Shown piece after piece: positions 1 through 6,851 of a stretch of DNA of 14,171 bases. Under the pieces are notes generated by a model that had not been told where the DNA came from, searched no databases, and was given only the letters and a program-made list of their open reading frames with translations. A program made the translations under genes and the position numbers. Every line of letters begins with the position of its first letter. The first letter of the stretch is position 1. Location of the stretch: contig DIXL01000104.1 of assembly GCA_002428685.1 (NCBI GenBank), positions 1-14,171 on the forward strand, read 5' to 3'. The DNA is from Cloacimonetes bacterium UBA6081. GTDB lineage: Bacteria > Cloacimonadota > Cloacimonadia > Cloacimonadales > Cloacimonadaceae.

Positions 1-472
1 CAATTGAAAGTAAACTCTGTATAAGAGATTTGAGGATGGCTTCGAGGAGGAAGCGTCGAGGTTTCAGCTCTTTGAATTTCATTTTGCGAGCGATAGCCCA
101 GGCGAGAGAGTGGTAGCGATCTGCAAGCTGCTGCTGTTTAGAGCTAAGTTTTGCAGAGGTATTTATACGGGCAGAAAGCTTTACCCCAGGGGCTTGAGAG
201 GAAAGCAGGCGTTTTTTGCGTGCCCACTCCTCTATCATGGAAACGGGGGGCATCTTGCCGGGTTTGCGACCTTCGTGAACGTATTGGGCATAAGGGGCGA
301 TCTGCGAATCCACAAAGACATCAATCTGATACTTATCGTGATAGACTTTGGTTTTGATGCCTCTGCGGAGCTTACCCCAGGCAACAATGTGATTGCGATC
401 CACGAAGGCCACAGCGCGTTCTTCAATGCGATCGGCAAGCCAAAGTAATCCAAGAGGTTCAGTTCCACCTTT
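1..472 (-). pseudogene. HK97 gp10-like phage protein, fragment open at left edge
   Basis: The minus-strand frame is open from 472 to the window edge. It reads LADRIEERAVAFVDRNH, then a basic stretch, then YAQYVHEGRKPGKMPP followed by IEEWARKK. The 'YA.YVHEG..P..MPP' segment resembles the core of HK97 gp10-type head-tail joining or tail-component proteins, which often have such a Tyr-Ala-x-Tyr-Val-x-x-Gly turn. There is no ATG, GTG or TTG between the in-frame stop (473-475) and the first recognisable residues near 433. The original start has therefore been lost, or this frame was fused to the upstream one by an indel near 433-445. The C-terminus lies beyond position 1. It follows the minor head and small virion genes in the order expected for phage head-to-tail modules. 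The family call is from motif memory only. Confidence 0.5.
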
Positions 473-771
473 TTATCGGTGAGAGAGAGGTATTCCACTT
501 TGAAGGCACCGACTTCCAGGACGCCGGCAAAGAGGGTTTGAGCACCGTTTATGACGACGAAATTGAGGGTATGAAAGCCGGTGGCAATCTCGCGCAGGTT
601 CCCCTCCAAGATATCTTGCAGGGCAGGGGAATAGAGCACGGTAATGCTTGCCTGGCGGGCTTCTTGAGACCAGTAATCCACTCCGGAGAGGGACAGGCTG
701 TCGAAGCTCCAGGCAATGATTTCGGAGCTCTGGAAGAGGAGAGCGGAATCGCGGTAGATATTTATGATCAT
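235..771 (-). pseudogene. Small phage virion protein, frame broken near residue 112
   Basis: Starts at ATG 771, sharing the ATGA overlap with the stop of the minor head reading frame, so the two were translationally coupled. Residues 1-112 look like a genuine beta-rich virion protein (AFKVEYLSLTDKKVELNLLD near 89-108). After about residue 112 (near position 435) the composition changes to what an out-of-frame reading gives. The plausible coding frame switches to the gp10-like frame, which is open on the same strand from 472. Either one indel fused two genes or the 3' end of this gene was deleted. I do not recognise the family. Its place between minor head protein and gp10-like protein suggests a head-tail connector or minor tail role, which is inference. 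Only the part from 771 to about 437 should be read as its protein. Confidence 0.45.
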
Positions 772-1776
772 GGGGCATCCTTATGGTCGAGGGGTTGAGA
801 GGTGGCTGCTTGCCTGGCTTTGATGCAGGCTATATAGCTGTTAAAGACGTTATAATTGAAATAATCGGCATATTTCTCCAGGACAACCTTATCGACGGCG
901 AGGATGCGCTGTTTGAGGGGCAAGGGGATGGAGTCCCATTCTTTTTCAAAGCTCAGGCGGGAGAACATTTCCAGTTCATCGGTGGAATCGTCTGTTTCGA
1001 AGTAATCTATGATATATTCATAGCATTTAACATCATATTCATCAACCATGTTATAAGCTCCTTTGGAGGTATATTGTTGAGATAGCAGCATGACTTTGCC
1101 ATGCTCTTTGGGATCGAGGTTTTCCATAATTCTCTCTATTGATTTGGGATGAAAAGTTTTAAGGGTGTTTTTGTCAAGGCTGAATACGGCAAAGTCGTGC
1201 TTTTGTACACCTTCTACCATCCTCACCTTGGGGGTTCCAGACATAGAGATTGAGGGAATTATCGCGTTTTGAGAGAGCCAGGCCAGCTTGTTTGAGGGGA
1301 TTGGAGAGGAGCTCAGATACCAGGGACATATATTGTTTTTGGGTGGAGATGCCAAGCTCTTCCTTATGGTTGGAGACGTGCTTGAAAAGCTTTGCATTTG
1401 TGGCGAATTCCAGGTCTTTGGCTTTGGAAACCAGGGCGGAAACATCCTGTTCGCGCAGTTTGAGGAGGTTATTGTAGCGATCCAGGGCAGCATCGTAAGG
1501 CTCGGAGGGTTCAAGATAGGGAACAACGCGTGTGCGGCAGTTGTAATGGTAAGGGGGGAGCCAGGGTTCCATATCCGGAGTGGGGGCTTGGGCAAAATTT
1601 TGGTTTGCTTGCCAGAACGAGGCGGAATGCACCAGGGACTCTTGGGAATCCAGCCTCCCGGAAGCCGAATCAAGCTGAAAGATGCGTCCGTGCATCATGC
1701 GGGAAGAGGCACTGGGGGTGATAGTCCCTTTTTTGATCGATATCACCGTGGGACCGCTAAGCTTGCCGCTGATGCC
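768..1776 (-). pseudogene. SPP1 gp7/Mu F-type minor head protein, C-terminal part, frameshifted
   Basis: One minus-strand frame is open from 1776 to 1174 and a second from further upstream to 768; the real product appears to use the first and then the second. Counting from GTG 1746, residues 16-24 (RMMHGRIFQ) and 64-71 (PPYHYNCR) match the 'HG..' and 'P.H..CR' signatures at the C-terminus of SPP1 gp7/Mu F head-morphogenesis proteins. Those sit next to the portal protein and are needed for procapsid assembly. A coherent helical region follows, up to YVWNPQ; then the sense switches frame near 1210-1245 and continues as VRMVEGVQKHDFAVFSLDKN and about 130 more residues, ending with a TGA that overlaps the next start. 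The alternative is a separate 158-residue gene from ATG 1244, but that start has no visible ribosome site. The usual N-terminal half is absent, cut at the junction near 1740. The C-terminal extension is unrecognised. Confidence 0.55.
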
Positions 1777-1816
1777 TCAGCAGAAGCCGATCCCGAGCCC
1801 GGAAATATCTTCATGA
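1697..1816 (+). pseudogene. Tail end of an unidentified phage gene, 5' part lost
   Basis: A plus-strand frame reads LIDITVGPLSLPLMPQQKP, then IPSPEISS and a TGA at 1814-1816, which overlaps the ATG of the next small ORF as ATGA. The proline-rich, non-shadow-like ending and the overlap suggest the C-terminus of a real gene. Upstream of about 1740 the same DNA is convincingly coding on the minus strand (minor head protein), so only the last 25 or so codons are likely to belong to the original gene. The ATG at 1697 is probably fortuitous. Family unknown; it lies two ORFs upstream of the tape measure gene, where tail tube or assembly-chaperone genes usually sit. Confidence 0.3.
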
Positions 1817-1947
1817 AGCTGAGATATCTCCTCTTGCGCATGGGAGCAAGTCCTGAAGGCGTGGAAATTGCTGAAGCAGTGGAACTGGTGAAGCTATATA
1901 ACGAGGAACGGGCGCAGATGCTCTGCCCGCTGCTGGGGATCACTTGA
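1813..1947 (+). CDS. 44-residue ORF upstream of tape measure gene
   Basis: ATG at 1813 lies in an ATGA overlap with the preceding frame, and the stop TGA is at 1945-1947. The peptide starts MKLRYLLLRMGASPEGVEIA, continues as an amphipathic helix (EAVELVKLYNEERAQML) and ends CPLLGIT. The balanced charge pattern on this strand looks coding, while the opposite strand gives a Ser/Ala-rich shadow. A weak GGA precedes the start by about 9 nt. The same frame is open further upstream (KLAADASAEADPEPGN), so the true start could also be earlier. Position just before the tape measure gene fits a tail-assembly accessory protein, but nothing in the sequence proves this. Confidence 0.4.
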   Translation: MKLRYLLLRMGASPEGVEIAEAVELVKLYNEERAQMLCPLLGIT

Positions 1948-2044
1948 GCAGATCGTCGATGTCTTTTACGCCCACTCCCTTGCCTGCAGTACCAATGCGG
2001 TACAGCAGATAAACGATCACGGCGGCAATTAATAGAACTATCAT
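1940..2044 (-). CDS. 34-residue single-pass membrane peptide (possible)
   Basis: A minus-strand ORF starts at ATG 2044 behind GAGGT (2049-2053, four-base gap) and ends with TGA at 1940-1942. It encodes a hydrophobic helix (MIVLLIAAVIVYLLYRIG), then a short positively charged and acidic tail (TAGKGVGVKDIDDLLK). One transmembrane segment with a basic border is the only clear property. It overlaps the end of the plus-strand 44-residue ORF by a few bases. It lies against the direction of the tape measure gene and in the same direction as the inverted head genes. It could be a phage membrane peptide, a small toxin-like peptide, or chance; the ribosome site and clean hydrophobic block favour a real gene. 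Confidence 0.4.
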   Translation of the reverse strand: MIVLLIAAVIVYLLYRIGTAGKGVGVKDIDDLLK

Positions 2045-2088
2045 TTTTACCTCATTATACATGATAATCATAAACTAAGGAAAAGCAA

Positions 2089-2949
2089 ATGAGCGATACA
2101 AAGTTTACCATAAATCTGGATTTTAAAGGCCGTAATGATCTTGAAAAAATCATCGAACAGATTGGAAGAGAGCATAATATCCCCGTTAATGTGGATATCT
2201 CCAAGGCGGAAATTGGCATTTTACAGAATTTGAACAAACCATTCAACGCTGCCTATGAGGGTGTTCGCCAATTTACTTCCCAATTGGGCTTGGCAATCTC
2301 CGGTGTACAGCAAATATATGGTGCCCTGGATAGAACTATTGGCTCTTTCGTGCGCGCCGCCCAGGATGCCGAATCTGCGGATATGGCACTCAAAGGCTCC
2401 TTCCGGGCTACTGGGCTGGAAGTGAATCTCAATGCCCAAAGAATGTCCCAATACGCTGCCCAATTACAAAAAACCACAATCTATGAAGATGATATGCTGA
2501 AACGCCAAATGGCTCAGATGCAGAATATCGGCCGCTTTACCAATACCGATACCCTGATGGGTGCCACCAAGGCAGCTATCGGCCTCTCCGCCGCGTTCGG
2601 AATCGATCTGGCTACCGCCATGGACCTGGTGGGCAAAGCCGCCGCCGGAAATACCAGCATGCTGGGCAGATACGGGATTGTGCTAAATGAAACCGCCAGC
2701 CAAGCGGAAAAACTGAGCCAGCTTATCAGTATTGGCACCGGATATTTTAAGCTCGCAGAAGACCAGGCTGGAACGTCAGCGGGATCGGTGGCGCAGCTAA
2801 AAAATGCCTGGGGTGATCTGCAAGAGGTTTTGGCAGAGGGAGTGCTGCCGGTGATCACCAAGCTAAGCACCGCACTGAAGCCACTGGTGGAATTTGCTTC
2901 ATCCATGGGATCGGATCATTCTGTAAGTTCCCCCTATAATCAATTTTAG
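2089..2949 (+). pseudogene. Phage tail tape measure protein, N-terminal fragment
   Basis: ATG 2089 is preceded by AAGGA at 2077-2081. The 286-residue product is helical and Ala/Gln-rich. It contains the conserved block of tail-length tape measure proteins: a MLGRYGIVLNET segment at 191-202 and VAQLKNAWGDLQEVLAEGVL at 234-253, followed by PVITKLSTALKPL. In intact tape measure proteins this block lies in the N-terminal few hundred residues of a chain often 600 to over 1500 long, ending in membrane segments or a lytic domain; all of that is missing. After about residue 272 (SSMGSDHSV) the sequence is no longer tape-measure-like and stops. The gene was therefore cut by a deletion close to 2905, and what remains is the right end of the prophage remnant. 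No tail genes follow. Confidence 0.75.
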
Positions 2950-2969
2950 AAGGGAGTCAAAAAAAATGC

Positions 2970-2999
2970 TTGACTGATTAACAATAAGCACCATATTAT
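2970..2999 (+). promoter_or_regulatory. Predicted sigma70-type promoter of the zinc-ribbon/nfn operon
   Basis: TTGACT at 2970-2975 and TATTAT at 2994-2999 are separated by 18 bases, in an A/T-rich stretch just after the truncated tape measure gene. A transcript starting near 3006 would have a leader of about 35 nt ending in the GGAGGT ribosome site at 3032-3037. The match is five of six at both hexamers. No start site has been shown. Confidence 0.6.
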
Positions 3000-3040
3000 A
3001 ACTTTGTAAGTTAACATTCCTAAAAGTGTGTGGAGGTATC

Positions 3041-3904
3041 ATGTTAAACTTAGTTACAGTAAAGCTGAAGTGTGTCCACTGCGGACATTCCCTAATGGAT
3101 CATGAGCGTCTGGTTGATAACGTAGCATCCATCAAATTATATTTGAAAATTGGAGAAAATGAAGGCTATATTTGGCTTTCTTCCATTTATGGCAGCTACA
3201 ATCTGGAATCCAACATCGATATTGAAAAAGGGGAAGTTGCGATGTTCAAGTGTCCCCACTGTTTCCATGAGCTAAAATCTGCCGAAACCTGCAGCGAATG
3301 CAATGCGCCTTTGGTAGATTTTCATTTGGAGGAAGGCGGAAAGGTGTCCCTCTGTTCACGTGCCGGATGCAAAAAACATTCTGTAGAGTTTGAAGATTTG
3401 GGCACCGCCATGAACCATTTTTATAACGAATTTGAGCTGCAAAAGTTCACTCCGGAAACGATGGTTTCCCCAAAAAAGAAGAAGCCGGAGCAATCTGAAA
3501 GCAAAGAACTGCTGGAAAGCGGCAGTTTTCTAAATTCCTATTGTCCCCATTGCAAAATGAGCCTGATTAATGACAATCTGCTGATACTGAAGGTGGAAAA
3601 GCAGGATGGGGAAATGGGAATATTATACATGAGTCCATATCTGAACGTGTTTACCCATACTACCACAGTAAAGATTCATGAAAAATCTCCCGCCAAAGAC
3701 ATCAAGTGCATTTACTGCGACCACAGCCTGGTGCATCCGGAAAAGAAATGCCCAAAATGTAATTCTGACCTGGTGCAGATAAACGTAAGTGCCATGCGCC
3801 GTCTGATAGACTTCTATTTCTGTTCACGCAAAGGCTGTGTCTGGCATGGGCTTAGCAATGAAGACCTAAACTACATTATGCTGGAAGACAGCCAGGAGTG
3901 GTAA
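3041..3904 (+). CDS. Protein with two copies of a four-knuckle zinc-ribbon module
   Basis: The 287-residue protein starts at ATG 3041. A GTG at 3026 is in frame, but GGAGGT at 3032-3037 would lie inside that extension, so it must be the ribosome site for 3041. It has two repeats of about 120 residues joined by a Lys-rich linker (near 144-158). Repeat 1 has Cys pairs at 11/14, 71/74, 84/87 and 105/110. Repeat 2 has them at 168/171, 223/226, 237/240 and 261/266, with His269. The knuckles read CPHCKMSL, CIYCDHSL, CPKCNSDL and CSRKGCVWHGL. There is no signal peptide or membrane segment, so it should be cytoplasmic and bind up to about two Zn per repeat. The same module heads the NfnB two genes downstream. 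The stop TAA abuts the nfnA ATG (no gap). I do not know a named family; a scaffold or regulator of the NfnAB complex is inference. Confidence 0.85.
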   Translation: MLNLVTVKLKCVHCGHSLMDHERLVDNVASIKLYLKIGENEGYIWLSSIYGSYNLESNIDIEKGEVAMFKCPHCFHELKSAETCSECNAPLVDFHLEEGGKVSLCSRAGCKKHSVEFEDLGTAMNHFYNEFELQKFTPETMVSPKKKKPEQSESKELLESGSFLNSYCPHCKMSLINDNLLILKVEKQDGEMGILYMSPYLNVFTHTTTVKIHEKSPAKDIKCIYCDHSLVHPEKKCPKCNSDLVQINVSAMRRLIDFYFCSRKGCVWHGLSNEDLNYIMLEDSQEW

Positions 3905-4729
3905 ATGTATGAAATTCTCAGCAAAGAGGAGATGGCCGATAGTTCAATAATTAGGCTTGATATTCATGCTCCCATGATCGCCAAAAAAGCGAAACCGGGG
4001 CAATTTGTAATTATCCGGGTGAATGAACAGGGCGAACGCATACCTTTAACTATTGCCGATTGCAACGCCTTTTCCGGTGTTATAACCATAATCTTTCAAA
4101 TTGTGGGCAAAACAACTGCTCTGCTCCGCGGTTATAAAGCTGGCGACTATATCAAAGACGTGGTTGGCCCCTTGGGAAAGCCGGCAGAAATTGAGAAAGT
4201 CGGCACCGCAATTGTTGTGGGTGGAGGTACCGGTATTGCCATTTTGCATCACATCACCAAAGCCATCAAGGACGCTGGAAACCATGTAATCGGGATTCTG
4301 GGGGCGCGCACCAAAGACCTGATTATCATGGAAGAGCAAATGGACAACCTCTGCGATGAAATGATGATTACCACAGACGATGGCTCTTACGGCACTCAGG
4401 GCTTTGTTACAGATGCCCTGAAAAAATACCTGGATGAACGACCGGACATCAAACTGGTGTATGCCATCGGGCCTATCATCATGATGAAAAACGTGTGCAA
4501 ACTCACCAAACAATATGGCATCGAAACCAAGGTGAGCCTGAATCCCATTATGATAGACGGCACCGGAATGTGTGGTGGTTGCAGAGTTTCTGTAGCTGGA
4601 AAAACGCAGTTTTGTTGTGTGGACGGGCCGGATTTTGACGGGCACAAGGTAGATTTTGATGAGCTGGAAAAGCGCAACAGCATGTATCTGAAGCGTGAAA
4701 AAGACGCATTGCTGTTCTCAATCCGTTAG
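3905..4729 (+). CDS. nfnA: NfnA: NADH-dependent ferredoxin:NADP+ oxidoreductase, FAD/[2Fe-2S] subunit
   Basis: The 274-residue protein matches the small subunit of the electron-bifurcating Nfn complex (also annotated as sulfide dehydrogenase SudB) along its length. The flavin-domain motif ERIPLTIAD is at 44-52, VGPLGKP at 87-93, the nucleotide-binding GGGTG at 106-110 and TDDGSYGTQG at 157-166. The [2Fe-2S] tail is at 218-240: DGTGMCGGCRV and then FCCVDGP, giving Asp218, Cys223, Cys226 and Cys237/238. The FDGHKVDFDEL ending is typical of the family. In characterised NfnA an Asp replaces one Cys ligand, and Asp218 fits that. The subunit binds NADH at the bifurcating complex's [2Fe-2S]/FAD side and pairs with NfnB. 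AGGAG at 3894-3898 serves the start, which directly follows the preceding stop. PyrK-type dihydroorotate dehydrogenase subunits are related, but the context and the DGTGMCG motif favour Nfn. Confidence 0.9.
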   Translation: MYEILSKEEMADSSIIRLDIHAPMIAKKAKPGQFVIIRVNEQGERIPLTIADCNAFSGVITIIFQIVGKTTALLRGYKAGDYIKDVVGPLGKPAEIEKVGTAIVVGGGTGIAILHHITKAIKDAGNHVIGILGARTKDLIIMEEQMDNLCDEMMITTDDGSYGTQGFVTDALKKYLDERPDIKLVYAIGPIIMMKNVCKLTKQYGIETKVSLNPIMIDGTGMCGGCRVSVAGKTQFCCVDGPDFDGHKVDFDELEKRNSMYLKREKDALLFSIR

Positions 4730-4737
4730 GGGGGCCA

Positions 4738-6522
4738 ATGCTGGATTATGATGTAAAGTATCTAAAATTTAAAACCTATTTAAACACCTACTGTCCCCAC
4801 TGCAACAAATCATTCAACGTAAAAGAACGGGAACACGACCATCTGATGTTCAAAGGTGTGTTCAAAGGCCAGGATATGGTGCTGAAACTTAGCCCCTATC
4901 TGGACGTGTTTGAAGTGGAAAGCTCGGTGGAAGTAAATACCGGCGAAATCTTGGATGATCTGCTGTGTCCCGGCTGCAAACAAAGCCTGGTGGATACTGA
5001 CACCACCTGTGGAGAGTGCGGTTCTGCCGTGGCAAAGATAACCATTTCGGCATATTCCAAATTGCTACCCTTCTTTATTTGCTTGAAGCATGGCTGTGAG
5101 TGGCATGGCCTTACCAAAGCCGATGAGCGCACCATCAAGCTGAAAATTCCGCGCCAGGAAATGCCGGAACAAGATCAAAGACTGCGCGGACACAACTTTT
5201 TGGAAGTTCCCTACGGGCTTACTACCGAACTTACTCAATTGGAAGCGGGACGCTGTTTACAATGCACCAATCCCAAATGCGTCAATGGCTGCCCGGTGAA
5301 TGTGGATATTCCGGAATTTATCAGGCAAATTCGGGCAGAAGATTATGTCCAGGCTGCCAAGGTGATCAAGCAACACAACATCTTGCCTGCTGTGTGTGGA
5401 AGGGTTTGCCCGCAGGAAGAGCAATGCGAGGCGCACTGCGTTTTGGGCATCAAAGACAACCCCGTTGCCATAGGCAATTTAGAGCGCTTTGTGGCAGATT
5501 GGGCGATGAAAACGGATTCGATCAAGGTGCCGGTTATTCACAAAAAGCTGAACAAAAAAGTGGCTGTAATTGGCTCGGGGCCGGGTGGGATAACCGTTGC
5601 AGGAGACCTTTTGCAGCTTGGTTACACGGTTACCGTGTTTGAAGCTCTGCACGAGCCTGGGGGAGTTCTGGTGTATGGAATCCCCGAGTTCAGACTGCCA
5701 AAGTCGATTGTTCATAGTGAGATAGACTACCTGCGAAAGCTTGGCTGCAAGATCGAGCTAAACACCGTTATTGGCACCGCCATAACCATTGATGAGCTGA
5801 TAAATGAATACGATGCAGTTTACATTGGGGTGGGTGCGGGACTTCCGGTATTTATGAATATTGAAGGCGAAAACCTGTGTAACATCTTCTCTTCCAATGA
5901 ATACCTTACCCGCATAAACCTGATGAAAGCCTATCGCTTTCCCGAATATGACACACCCAAACCGGAAGGAAGCCACGTAGTAGTTGTTGGAGGCGGAAAC
6001 GTGGCAATGGACAGTGCTCGCAATGCCTTACGATGTGGATCAAGCGAGGTAACAATTGTTTACCGCCGTTCACGCAAGGAACTGCCTGCCCGTGAAGAGG
6101 AAGTCCGCCACGCCATGGAAGAGGGTATCAAGTTCAAACTGCTCACCAATCCCGTTCGCTTTATCGGAAATGATATTTCCTGGGTAAAGGGAGTGGAATG
6201 CGTCAGCATGGAGCTTGGAGAGCCGGATGCAGATGGACGCAGAAAACCGGTTCCAATCAAGGATTCCAATTTTGTCATAGATACCGATATGGTAATTATC
6301 GCCATTGGGACAGGACCCAGCCCCTTGATATTTAATACCACGCCAAATCTGGCACGCAACCGCTGGGGCTACATTGAAGTAAACCCCGAAACCATGGAAA
6401 CCTCCATCCCCGGTGTTTATGCCGGAGGTGATATTGTTACCGGCTCTGCCACAGTGATTTCTGCAATGGGCGCAGGCAGAATTGCCGCCAATGCCATCCA
6501 CAAAAAGCTTAGCGGGGAGTGA
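4738..6522 (+). CDS. nfnB: NfnB with an N-terminal zinc-ribbon module: bifurcating ferredoxin:NADP+ oxidoreductase large subunit
   Basis: The product is 594 residues, where NfnB/SudA proteins are usually about 460-480. Residues 1 to about 135 are an added zinc-ribbon module: Cys19/22, 77/80, 91/94, 115/120 and His123, ending CLKHGCEWHGL. From about residue 150 the standard GltD-like NfnB begins (NFLEVPYGLT). Eight Cys for two [4Fe-4S] clusters lie at 173/176/181/185 (CLQCTNPKCVNGC) and 220/224/230/234. Two dinucleotide-binding folds follow: VIGSGPGG at 277-284 for FAD and VVGGGNVAMD at 416-425 for NADPH, then YAGGDIVTGSATV at 561-573. NfnB carries the bifurcating FAD and reduces ferredoxin while using NADPH. 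It begins 8 nt after nfnA, behind GGGGGG. The fusion is in one uninterrupted frame with good neighbours, so it is not an assembly slip. Glutamate synthase small subunit is the related alternative, but no glutamate synthase large subunit is nearby. Confidence 0.9.
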   Translation: MLDYDVKYLKFKTYLNTYCPHCNKSFNVKEREHDHLMFKGVFKGQDMVLKLSPYLDVFEVESSVEVNTGEILDDLLCPGCKQSLVDTDTTCGECGSAVAKITISAYSKLLPFFICLKHGCEWHGLTKADERTIKLKIPRQEMPEQDQRLRGHNFLEVPYGLTTELTQLEAGRCLQCTNPKCVNGCPVNVDIPEFIRQIRAEDYVQAAKVIKQHNILPAVCGRVCPQEEQCEAHCVLGIKDNPVAIGNLERFVADWAMKTDSIKVPVIHKKLNKKVAVIGSGPGGITVAGDLLQLGYTVTVFEALHEPGGVLVYGIPEFRLPKSIVHSEIDYLRKLGCKIELNTVIGTAITIDELINEYDAVYIGVGAGLPVFMNIEGENLCNIFSSNEYLTRINLMKAYRFPEYDTPKPEGSHVVVVGGGNVAMDSARNALRCGSSEVTIVYRRSRKELPAREEEVRHAMEEGIKFKLLTNPVRFIGNDISWVKGVECVSMELGEPDADGRRKPVPIKDSNFVIDTDMVIIAIGTGPSPLIFNTTPNLARNRWGYIEVNPETMETSIPGVYAGGDIVTGSATVISAMGAGRIAANAIHKKLSGE

Positions 6523-6530
6523 ATTAGAAA

Positions 6531-6583
6531 CCTTAAAACTTTTGAATATTTAAGGCAGATTAAGTATGCCTACCTCCTTTTTT
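6531..6583 (+). terminator. Weak candidate terminator after nfnB
   Basis: Two short stems follow the nfnB stop: CCTTAAA (6531-6537) with TTTAAGG (6549-6555), and AGGCA (6553-6557) with TGCCT (6567-6571). A run of six T lies at 6578-6583, six bases after the second stem. The stems are AT-rich or short, so termination would be weak. This is a guess from pattern and position. Confidence 0.3.
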
Positions 6584-6751
6584 ACGATAGGATGATATTT
6601 ATTCTTAGTCTCCAGCCTGGGAGTAATACTGAGTCCCAAAGGTTGGCGTAGATTCCAAATCATTGTTCTTCATAATCCTTGAAAACAGCAGCCAGGTTTT
6701 TGCCTCACACAATCTATAGTTTCTCCAAATTCAATGGTTTCTTACATAGTC
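6584..6751. other. Gene-free spacer without recognisable content
   Basis: Neither strand has a reading frame of useful length with a ribosome site. I see no tRNA-like fold, promoter or terminator that stands out, only a 4-bp CTCC/GGAG stem near 6612-6625. It separates the nfn operon from the palindrome-rich region to the right. Confidence 0.5.
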
Positions 6752-6820
6752 CCATTCCCATATCATTCCCATATCATTCCTAATAATATTGAGAATGATA
6801 TGGGAATGATATGGGAATGG
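6752..6820. repeat. Perfect 28-bp inverted repeat with internal 11-nt direct repeats
   Basis: The arm 6752-6779 is the exact reverse complement of 6793-6820, with a 13-nt A/T-rich loop (6780-6792). Within each arm the 11-mer CATTCCCATAT (or its complement) occurs twice in tandem, followed by CATTC. There is no T-run on either side, so a simple terminator is unlikely. Such a stem could form a very stable RNA hairpin or DNA cruciform, serve as a binding site for a dimeric or oligomeric protein, or be a mobile palindromic element. It begins a roughly 370-bp zone made almost wholly of hairpins. Confidence 0.9.
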
Positions 6821-6851
6821 TAACAAGAAAGAATGACAGCCCAGAGCTCCT

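Noticed and set aside
110..448. Plus-strand open frames across the left prophage region
   Set aside because: They are antisense to better minus-strand phage frames that carry recognisable motifs (YAQYVHEG, PPYHYNCR).
1743..1943. Minus-strand 66-codon frame between the membrane peptide and the minor head fragment, with GTGA overlaps at both ends
   Set aside because: The product is a Ser/Ala-rich shadow of a more convincing plus-strand frame; the overlaps are probably chance.
3026..3040. GTG start five codons upstream for the zinc-ribbon protein
   Set aside because: It would place the GGAGGT ribosome site inside the coding sequence; ATG 3041 has ideal placement.
5262..5642. Second long plus-strand frame inside nfnB
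   Set aside because: It overlaps the well-supported NfnB iron-sulfur and FAD regions in another frame and has no motif.
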